Assembly (NCBI RefSeq): GCF_028292925.1
Contig: NZ_JAQGLK010000012.1
Coordinates: 1 to 44,784 of the forward strand
Direction of reading: 5' to 3'
Source: Sphingomonas bacterium
GTDB taxonomy: Bacteria; Pseudomonadota; Alphaproteobacteria; Sphingomonadales; Sphingomonadaceae
DNA length: 44,784 nt
This document shows positions 17,322-24,059 of this stretch, in pieces. Every line of letters begins with the position of its first letter. Positions within the stretch are counted from its first letter, which is position 1. The position numbers and the translations under genes were made by a program. The notes beneath the pieces were generated by a model, which worked only from the letters and a program-made list of their open reading frames with translations, was not told where the DNA came from and ran no database searches.

Positions 17322-18406
17322 AGATCGCCTTCTACGGCTCCAGCCTGCTCTCCTCCTACTGGAACGGCGCGGCGACCTATTATCGCGGCATCCTGAGTGA
17401 TCTGGCGTCGCGCGGGCATGACATCACCTTCTACGAACCGGATGCGTTCGATCGCCAGCAGCACCGCGACATCGATCCGCCGGAATGGTGCCGCTCCGTC
17501 GTCTATCCGGCAACGATCGAGGCCGTGCGCGGCGTGCTGGCGGAAGCGGGCGATGCGGACGTGGTCGTCAAGGCGAACGGCGTCGGCGTGTTCGATCGCG
17601 AGTTGCTGGAAGGCGTCATCGCCCACGCCTCGCCCGATGCCCTGCGCATCTTCTGGGATGTCGATGCCGCCGCCACTCTGGACGAGATGCGCGGCGATGC
17701 CGATCACCCGGTCCGCCGCGCGCTGCCCGATCTGGACATGGTGCTCACCTATGGTGGCGGCCCGCCGGTGATCAATGCCTATGAGGCGTTCGGCGCGGCG
17801 CGCTGCGTGCCGATCTACAACGCGCTCGACCCCACGACCCACTTTCCGGTCGCGGCCGAACCGCGCTTCGCCGCCGATCTCGCCTTCCTCGGCAACCGCC
17901 TGCCCGACCGCGAGGCACGGGTGGAGGAGTTCTTCCTCAAGGCGGCAGCGGCACTGCCCGATCGCAGCCTGCTGATCGGCGGCAACGGGTGGGACAGCAA
18001 GGCCATGCCCGGCAACGTGCGCCACATCGGCCATGTCTATACGCGCGAGCATAACGCCTTCAACTGCACGCCGCTGGCGGTGCTGAACGTGGCGCGGGAC
18101 AGCATGGCCGATGTCGGCTTCTCCCCCGCCACCCGCGTGTTCGAGGCGGCCGGCGCCGCCGCCTGCCTGATCACGGACGCATGGGAGGGGATAGAGCAGT
18201 TCCTGGCGCCCGACAGCGAGGTGCTGGTCGCCCGCGACGGGCAGGATGTGGCGGAGCATGTCGCGGCGCTCACCCCCGAACGGGCGCGCACGATCGGCCA
18301 GGCCGCGCTTGCCCGCGTGCTCGCCGAACACACCTATGAAAAGCGCGGCGCCGAGGTTGATGCGATCCTGCGGGCCCACGCCGCCCGCGCGCGCGAGGCG
18401 GCATGA
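17318..18406 (+). CDS. CgeB-like glycosyltransferase, second of three
   Basis: A 362-aa paralogue of its two neighbours. The N-terminus 'MKIAFYGSSLLSSYWNGAAT' leads to 'LASRGHDITFYEPD', and 'RIFWDVDAAATLDEM' follows. The donor domain has 'DLAFLGNRLPDREARVEEFF', a glycine-rich 'LLIGGNGWDSK', 'FNCTPLAVLNVARDSMADVG' and 'PATRVFEAAGAAACLITDAW', where the acidic residue of the E motif is kept. Its 'ARD' plus 'FSPATRVFEA' segments align by eye with the third copy, so these two look closer to each other than to the first. It is joined to both neighbours by ATGA overlaps. Confidence 0.84.
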   Translation: MKIAFYGSSLLSSYWNGAATYYRGILSDLASRGHDITFYEPDAFDRQQHRDIDPPEWCRSVVYPATIEAVRGVLAEAGDADVVVKANGVGVFDRELLEGVIAHASPDALRIFWDVDAAATLDEMRGDADHPVRRALPDLDMVLTYGGGPPVINAYEAFGAARCVPIYNALDPTTHFPVAAEPRFAADLAFLGNRLPDREARVEEFFLKAAAALPDRSLLIGGNGWDSKAMPGNVRHIGHVYTREHNAFNCTPLAVLNVARDSMADVGFSPATRVFEAAGAAACLITDAWEGIEQFLAPDSEVLVARDGQDVAEHVAALTPERARTIGQAALARVLAEHTYEKRGAEVDAILRAHAARAREAA

Positions 18407-19479
18407 GGATCGTCGTCCTGGGCCTCAGCCTCTCCTCGTCGTGGGGGAATGGCCACGCGACCACGTTCCGCGCCCTTCTGCGCGCCTTTGCGGCGCGGGG
18501 ACACGACATAGTGTTCCTCGAACGGGACGTGCCCTGGTATGCCAGCCAGCGCGATCTGGCCGATCCGGATTTCTGCCGGCTCGCCTTCTACGGCGACCTG
18601 GCGGGGCTGGAGAGCTGGCGGGACGAGATCGCGGCCGCAGATGCGGTGATCGTCGGCTCCTACGTGCCGGAGGGCGTGGCGGTCGGCCGCTTCGTGCAGG
18701 AGACGGCGCGCGGCGTGACCGCTTTCTACGATATCGACACGCCGGTCACACTGGCCAAGCTGGCCCGCGGCGACTTCGAATATCTCTCGCCGGAGATCAT
18801 CCCCGGTTACGGCGTCTATCTGTCGTTCACCGGCGGGCCGACGCTCGACCTGCTCGAGCGCAGCTATGGTTCGCCGGCGGCGCGGGCGCTGTACTGCTCC
18901 GTCGATCCGGAAGCCTATCCGCCGCTCGATGTGCCGAAGCGGTGGGATCTCTCTTATCTCGGCACCTACAGCCCCGATCGCCAGCCCACGCTGGAACGGC
19001 TGCTGATCGGGCCGGCGCGTGCCGAGCCGGATCGCCGCTTCGTCGTCGCCGGGCCGCAATATCCGGCGGGCATTGCGTGGCCGGAGAACGTGGAGCGGAT
19101 CGATCACCTGCCGCCTGCCGACCATGCCGGGTTCTACGCAGCCTCGCGCTTCACCCTGAACGTGACGCGCGACGACATGATCCGGGCCGGCTGGTCCCCC
19201 TCCGTCCGGTTGTTCGAGGCGGCGTCGTGCGGCACGCCGATCATCTCGGACATCTGGGACGGGATCGGTGACCTGCTGATCCCTGGGGAGGAGATCATCC
19301 TGGCAGAGGATGGCGCCGCGGTGACGGCGGCGCTGGCCGGCGATGCCCGGGCAATCGGCGCGGCGGCACGGGCACGGGTGATGGCGGGGCACACCGCCGG
19401 CCACCGCGCGGCCGAGCTGGAGACCTATCTGAACGAGGCGATTGCGGCCAAGGCGGACGTCAGCGCCGCCGCCGAATGA
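18403..19479 (+). CDS. CgeB-like glycosyltransferase, third of three
   Basis: A 358-aa protein. The N-terminus 'MRIVVLGLSLSSSWGNGHAT' and 'FAARGHDIVFLERDVPWY' match the cluster's pattern. 'TAFYDIDTPVTLAKL' and 'YLSFTGGPTLDLLE' follow. The donor half has 'WDLSYLGTYSPDRQPTLERL', 'FTLNVTRDDMIRAGWSPSVR' and 'LFEAASCGTPIISDIWDG'. It belongs to the same family as the previous gene. Start and stop overlap both neighbours by 4 bp. Like its paralogues it lacks membrane segments, so it is probably a cytoplasmic enzyme acting on a soluble or membrane-surface acceptor. Confidence 0.85.
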   Translation: MRIVVLGLSLSSSWGNGHATTFRALLRAFAARGHDIVFLERDVPWYASQRDLADPDFCRLAFYGDLAGLESWRDEIAAADAVIVGSYVPEGVAVGRFVQETARGVTAFYDIDTPVTLAKLARGDFEYLSPEIIPGYGVYLSFTGGPTLDLLERSYGSPAARALYCSVDPEAYPPLDVPKRWDLSYLGTYSPDRQPTLERLLIGPARAEPDRRFVVAGPQYPAGIAWPENVERIDHLPPADHAGFYAASRFTLNVTRDDMIRAGWSPSVRLFEAASCGTPIISDIWDGIGDLLIPGEEIILAEDGAAVTAALAGDARAIGAAARARVMAGHTAGHRAAELETYLNEAIAAKADVSAAAE

Positions 19480-21197
19480 TCGTGTATGGCGACCGGGCCG
19501 AAACGGTCCGGCCCCGCGACCGGCTGGCCGAACTCGCCCGCGCGCTCGACGCGGTCGCCGCCATGGCCGCCGGAATAGCGCGGCATGGCGCGCTCGCCGC
19601 CTGCTTCGTCACCCTCGGCCAGATTGTCCAGGGCGTCGCCGATGCAGATCTGGAGCGCTCCGGCGCGGATGGCGGATCGGCGGCAGAGGCGGCATTGATG
19701 CCGGTGCTGGCCGCCACGGCCGGGGCCCTGCTCGCTTCGTGGGAAAGCGGGTTTCAGGCGCTGCCGCCCCTGCCACCGCTGCCGCCCCTGCCCTGCCCCG
19801 AAGATCTGCCGGAAACGATCGCGCTACGCCTGCCCGAGGGCTACGCCTTCTACGGCGTCTATCCGGAGGGGTATGCCGCCGCCGCCAGGAAGCTGAGGCT
19901 GGCCGGAGCGCCGCGGGTCATCGGCATTCGCAGTATCGGCACCGGGCTGGCCGCCATCGTCGCCGCCGCGCTGGAGGCACCGCCCCCGCTTACGGTGCGC
20001 CCCATCGGCCACCCGTTCGACCGGACGATCGCGCTGACGCCGGCTGCGGACGCGGCGCTCATCGATCCGTCCGCGCACTATATCGTCGTCGATGAAGGCC
20101 CGGGCCTCTCCGGCAGCTCGTTCGCCGCCGTCGCCGCATTCCTGGAGGAGCGCGGCGTTTCGGCCGGGCGGATCGCCTTCCTGCCGAGCCACGCCGGTGC
20201 GCCGGGCGCGCAGGCGAGCGAGCGCACCCGCGACCGCTGGGCCGCGGCGCAGCGCCCGGTCGTCGCGCTGGAAGAACTGATCCCGCCGGAGCGGCTGGCG
20301 GAATGGGTTGCGGCGCTGGTCGGCCCGGTCGACACCGTCGAGGATATATCGGGCGGCAGCTGGCGCGCCCTCGCCTATCCGGGCGAGCGCGACTGGCCGG
20401 CGATCAACCCGATGCAGGAGAAGCGCAAGTTCCTGATGCAGGCGGGGGGCGAACGCTGGCTGGTCAAGTTCTCCGGCGTGGGGTCCGTCTCGCTCGACAA
20501 GCTCCATCGTGCACGCCTGCTCCACGCGGCAGGGTTCGTGCCGGAGGTACGGGGGGCGGTGCACGGCTTCCTCGTCCAGCGGTGGATCGATGCGGCGTCG
20601 GTTTACAGGGCAGCAGGGGACGTCGTCGACTTCGCCGCACGCTATCTCGGCGCCCGCGCGCGGCTGCTGCCGACGGCGGGCAGCGGCGCGTCCGTCGAGG
20701 AACTGTTCGACATGGCGCACTTCAATATCGGGCAGGCGCTAGGCGGCGCGGCGGCGGCGGCGTTCGCGCGCCGTCACCCCGATCGCACGGCCCTGGCCGC
20801 CCGCGTGCGAACGGTCGCGACGGACAATCGCTGTGATCCGCACGAATGGCTCCGCTCCCCCGACGGCCGGCTCTGGAAGGCGGACGCGCTGGACCACGAT
20901 GCCGCGCACGATCTGGTCGGCGCACAGGATCTCGCCTGGGATGCCGCCGGGTTCCTTGCCGAGTTCGATCCGGGGCGCGACCGCGCGACACGGTTCCTCG
21001 CCGATCTGGAGGCCGCGGCCGGGCGCGCTATCGACCCCGGCCTGCTCGCATTTCTGCAACCCTGCTACCTGGCGTTCCGGCTGGGCGCAGCGCAGATGTC
21101 GGCCGACTCGCTTGGCGGCTGGCCGCAGGAGCAGGCGCGCAACCGCGCCGCTGTCGCCCGCTACGCGGCGGGTATCGCCGATCTTCTCGGCGGCTGA
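19476..21197 (+). CDS. Fused phosphoribosyltransferase-like / kinase-like protein
   Basis: A 573-aa protein ending the right arm. Residues 1-95 are helical. A Pro-rich linker (97-108, PPLP repeats) precedes a type I phosphoribosyltransferase-like domain (about 115-285): 'GIRSIGTGLAAIVAAAL' (a PPi-loop-like strand and glycines) and 'YIVVDEGPGLSGSSF' (202-216), equivalent to the PRPP-binding motif with its acidic pair and Ser/Gly loop. The C-terminal part (about 290-570) looks kinase/APH-like: 'RWLVKFSGVG' with Lys331, 'LLHAAGFVPEVRG', 'GFLVQRWIDA' as hinge, then 'DGRLWKADALDHDAAHD' with candidate Asp residues 473/475. It could couple ribosyl transfer with phosphorylation of the cluster's product. 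The domain assignments are by eye. Confidence 0.7.
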   Translation: MIVYGDRAETVRPRDRLAELARALDAVAAMAAGIARHGALAACFVTLGQIVQGVADADLERSGADGGSAAEAALMPVLAATAGALLASWESGFQALPPLPPLPPLPCPEDLPETIALRLPEGYAFYGVYPEGYAAAARKLRLAGAPRVIGIRSIGTGLAAIVAAALEAPPPLTVRPIGHPFDRTIALTPAADAALIDPSAHYIVVDEGPGLSGSSFAAVAAFLEERGVSAGRIAFLPSHAGAPGAQASERTRDRWAAAQRPVVALEELIPPERLAEWVAALVGPVDTVEDISGGSWRALAYPGERDWPAINPMQEKRKFLMQAGGERWLVKFSGVGSVSLDKLHRARLLHAAGFVPEVRGAVHGFLVQRWIDAASVYRAAGDVVDFAARYLGARARLLPTAGSGASVEELFDMAHFNIGQALGGAAAAAFARRHPDRTALAARVRTVATDNRCDPHEWLRSPDGRLWKADALDHDAAHDLVGAQDLAWDAAGFLAEFDPGRDRATRFLADLEAAAGRAIDPGLLAFLQPCYLAFRLGAAQMSADSLGGWPQEQARNRAAVARYAAGIADLLGG

Positions 21198-21200
21198 GGG

Positions 21201-22148
21201 TCAGCCGGGGGCGTGCCCCGCGCCGACGAGCCACAGCACGATGGGGATCGTCACGAACGACGCCGTGGTCGCCACGAGCAGGGCGGCCGCGCAGACCTTC
21301 TCCTGCCCGTAACGGCCGCCGAGGATCGGATAGACGCTGAACATCGGGATGCAGGCGAGCACGATGGCCGCACGTCGCAGATCGGGGTCCGGCACCGGGA
21401 TCAGCTGAAGGAAGCCGATTGCCGCCAGCGGGTGCAGCACGAGCTTGCCGATGGAGATCTGCGCAATCTCCCCGACGATCCCGGCCACGCGCAGCCCGAC
21501 CAGCGTGCCGCCGATCGTGAACAGGGCGACGGGGGCGGAGGCATCCGCGATCATCCCGACTGCCTTGGCGAGCGGCGCGGGCAGGTGCAGCCCGGCCAGT
21601 CCGAAGGCACCGCCGGCCAGAATGGCGAGGATGAGCGGGGTGCGGGCGAGATTCACGACGATCCCGCGCGCGATCCTTCCCGCCCCCGGATGCCCGCTGC
21701 GCCCTGCCTCGGCCAGCGCCAGGGCAATCGGCAGCACGACGAGATTCTCGACGATCATCGTCAGCGCGAGCGCGATGGCGGCCGGCGCCCCGAGGAACTG
21801 CGCGGCGACCGGGTAGCCGATGAAGCCGCTGTTCGATGCCGCCATGCCGAGCCCGCGGATCGCGCTCTCCGTGATGCCCTGCCGCCGCACCGCCCGGAAC
21901 CAGACGAAGCCGCCGAGCAACGCGGCGACGGAGGCGAGCGCATAGACCGCAAGGTAGCTGCCATCGAAGATTTCGGCGAGAGGCCGCTGCGAGAGCGCCC
22001 GGAACACCAGGGCCGGCAAGGCAAAGGTGATGACGAAGCGGCCCAGCCCGCGCACCTGATCGGGGGTGATGATCCCCTGCCGCGTGGCGAAGTATCCGGT
22101 TCCGATCAGGAGGAAGATGGGCAGCACGATGGCCAGGATCGGCAGCAT
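21201..22148 (-). CDS. AEC family transporter
   Basis: A 315-aa inner-membrane carrier of the auxin efflux carrier (AEC) family. About ten hydrophobic segments are visible in two halves separated by a short loop near residue 165. Typical features are 'PIFLLIGTGYFATRQGIIT' at the N-terminus, 'LGRFVITFALPALVFRAL' and 'AASNSGFIGYPV' in the first half, and 'PVALFTIGGTLVGL' in the second. Substrates in this family are organic acids or amino acids; none can be assigned here. ATG 22148 has gaaagg upstream; open frame continues beyond without conserved sequence. It is convergent with the cluster's last gene (3 bp gap). Confidence 0.9.
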   Translation of the reverse strand: MLPILAIVLPIFLLIGTGYFATRQGIITPDQVRGLGRFVITFALPALVFRALSQRPLAEIFDGSYLAVYALASVAALLGGFVWFRAVRRQGITESAIRGLGMAASNSGFIGYPVAAQFLGAPAAIALALTMIVENLVVLPIALALAEAGRSGHPGAGRIARGIVVNLARTPLILAILAGGAFGLAGLHLPAPLAKAVGMIADASAPVALFTIGGTLVGLRVAGIVGEIAQISIGKLVLHPLAAIGFLQLIPVPDPDLRRAAIVLACIPMFSVYPILGGRYGQEKVCAAALLVATTASFVTIPIVLWLVGAGHAPG

Positions 22149-22294
22149 GTCGGCCTTTCTCCAGAAGAAGCGTGATGGGCGCGTAGCGAGCGTCCGGTGC
22201 GTCCGCAATGGCCGCGGGAAGGCATCGCCGCCGGCGCACGCGACTCGCTGCCATTCCATGACTAAGCAGGTGGGAACATCGGGCCGGGGGCAAA

Positions 22295-23185
22295 ATGATC
22301 GATTCGACTGGTGCACCGGCGAAGCCACGGGGCACGATGCTGTTGCCGCTTGCCGCGATCGTGGTGGCGATGGTCTCCGTTCAGGGCGGTGCCTCCTACG
22401 CGAAACGGCTGTTCCCGCTGGTCGGCGCGCAGGGCACGACGGCGCTGCGCCTCGGCATCGCGGCGATCCTGCTGGCGATCGTGATGCGGCCGTGGCGGTC
22501 CCGCATCTCGCGGACGACGGCGCCGGCGCTGATCGGCTACGGCGTCGCGCTCGGCGCGATGAACCTGATGTTCTATCTGTCGCTGCGCACGGTGCCGCTC
22601 GGCATTGCCGTGGCGCTTGAATTTCTCGGGCCGTTGGCGGTGGCGATGCTTTCGTCGCGCCGGGCGATCGATTTCGTGTGGATCGCGCTGGCGGTGGCCG
22701 GCGTCGCCGTGCTGCTGCCGATCGGGGCAAGCGCGCACGATGTCGATCCGGGCGGGGCGGCGCTGGCGATCGGCGCCGGCATCGGCTGGGCCTTCTACAT
22801 CCTGTTCGGCCAACGCGCCGGGGCCGCGCACGGCGCGCAGACCACCGCGATCGGCACCGCCATCGCGGCGATCGTGGTGGTTCCGGTCGGGATCGCGCAT
22901 GCCGGCGCCGATCTGCTGTCCGCGCCGCTTCTCTGGTCCGGGCTGATCGTCGCCGTCCTCTCCAGTGCCCTGCCCTATTCGCTGGAGATGATGGCGCTTA
23001 CCCGCCTGCCGACGCAGACCTTCGGTACGTTGATGAGCCTGGAGCCCGCGGTGGCGGCAGTCAGCGGGCTCGCCTTCCTGGGCGAGACCTTGACCGGCGT
23101 GCAGTGGCTCGCGATCGGCGCCGTCATGTTCGCCTCTGCCGGCACGGCGCTCACATCCCGCTCCACGACGGTGCTGCACGACTGA
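22295..23185 (+). CDS. rhtA: EamA-family transporter, RhtA-like
   Basis: A 296-aa drug/metabolite transporter (DMT superfamily) with ten predicted transmembrane helices in two EamA repeats. 'GGASYAKRLFPLVGAQGTTA' after the first helix, 'NLMFYLSLRTVPLGIAVALE' and 'FLGPLAVAML' are typical of the threonine/homoserine exporter RhtA. The second repeat has 'SSALPYSLEMMALTRLP' and 'FGTLMSLEPAVAA'. The symbol is by resemblance; the substrate is not shown. The next gene starts 10 bp after its stop, so both are likely co-transcribed. Confidence 0.85.
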   Translation: MIDSTGAPAKPRGTMLLPLAAIVVAMVSVQGGASYAKRLFPLVGAQGTTALRLGIAAILLAIVMRPWRSRISRTTAPALIGYGVALGAMNLMFYLSLRTVPLGIAVALEFLGPLAVAMLSSRRAIDFVWIALAVAGVAVLLPIGASAHDVDPGGAALAIGAGIGWAFYILFGQRAGAAHGAQTTAIGTAIAAIVVVPVGIAHAGADLLSAPLLWSGLIVAVLSSALPYSLEMMALTRLPTQTFGTLMSLEPAVAAVSGLAFLGETLTGVQWLAIGAVMFASAGTALTSRSTTVLHD

Positions 23186-23195
23186 GGATTTACCG

Positions 23196-23735
23196 ATGCC
23201 TCCTTCTTCCGTCCGCATCCGCCCGGCGCGCGCCGAGGAGATCCCGATGCTGGAGGCGTTGATCGAGCGATCGGCGCGCGGCCTCAGCCGCCGCGACTAT
23301 GACGAGGCCGAGATCGAGGCGCTGATCGCGCACATCTTCGGCGTGGATACCCAGGTGGTTGCCGACGGAACCTACCTGGTTGCGGAGGTGGACGGGCAGG
23401 TGGCGGGGTGCGGCGGGTGGAGCCGGCGGCGCACATTGTTCGGCGGCGATCGCTTCGCCGCCCGCGAGGACGGCCTGCTCGATCCCGCGACCGACGCGGC
23501 ACGCATCCGCGCCTTCTTCGTCGATCCGGCCTTTGCCCGCCGCGGCGTCGGCAAGGCGATCCTGGCGGCGTGCCAGGCTGCGGCAGTGGCGGCGGGGTTC
23601 CGCCAGCTGGCACTGATGGCGACGCTGCCGGGGGTGCCGTTCTACGCCGCGGAAGGCTTCGTCGGGCAGGACGAGATCCGCGTCCCGGCGGGGGGCCTCG
23701 AAGTTCGTTTTCGGCCGATGATGAAACATGTGTGA
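23196..23735 (+). CDS. GNAT family N-acetyltransferase
   Basis: A 179-aa acetyl-CoA-dependent acyltransferase. The N-terminal strand 'VRIRPARAEEIPMLEALIE' starts the GNAT fold. 'YLVAEVDGQVAGCGGW' is the beta2-beta3 hairpin. 'IRAFFVDPAFARRGVGKAIL' is motif A with the acetyl-CoA pyrophosphate-binding R-R-x-G-x-G signature (RRGVGKA). 'PFYAAEGFVG' is motif B. The acceptor is unknown. It follows rhtA by 10 bp, so it may act on the same metabolite as that exporter. Confidence 0.9.
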   Translation: MPPSSVRIRPARAEEIPMLEALIERSARGLSRRDYDEAEIEALIAHIFGVDTQVVADGTYLVAEVDGQVAGCGGWSRRRTLFGGDRFAAREDGLLDPATDAARIRAFFVDPAFARRGVGKAILAACQAAAVAAGFRQLALMATLPGVPFYAAEGFVGQDEIRVPAGGLEVRFRPMMKHV

Positions 23736-24059
23736 CACTTTGACACACCCTGCGCATTAATCTGCAGGCGGCGCTTACACGCTATTGCCAAACATCCTCG
23801 TCCTTGAAAGTATCGTGACAGATTCCGGCAAGGGGCTGGCATCAATCACAATATTGTCGAACACGGACGAGGCAATCCTCCGTGAGCAAGGCGGCTTCGG
23901 CCCGAGTGCTTTTGCGCCCTGGAAAGATGTGCCTTCTAAACATGTACACGGCAGGGGCGTACCGCCCTGCCCGGAAGCGAAGCAGGAAAGAGATTCAAAA
24001 CAAGACATAATCGCGGAGAGGATCCTGTCGCGGCGCTCTTAACAGAGGACGCAGGATTC
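23736..24059 (+). other. Long intergenic leader upstream of the TonB receptor
   Basis: A 324-bp gap that is visibly richer in A/T than its surroundings. It starts with TGACAC direct repeats (23733-23738 and 23741-23746), the second including a TTGACA hexamer (23740-23745), though no good -10 follows. A hairpin can form between GGCAGGG (23950-23956) and CCCTGCC (23965-23971). It ends with a Shine-Dalgarno (gagga) before the receptor ATG. It contains a TTG-started 85-codon frame, which I do not believe. It probably holds the receptor's promoter and a structured 5' leader. Confidence 0.5.

Noticed and set aside
23785-24042. An 85-codon plus-strand frame in the receptor leader
   Set aside because: TTG start without Shine-Dalgarno, codon use unlike the neighbours and no recognisable domain; more likely untranslated leader.
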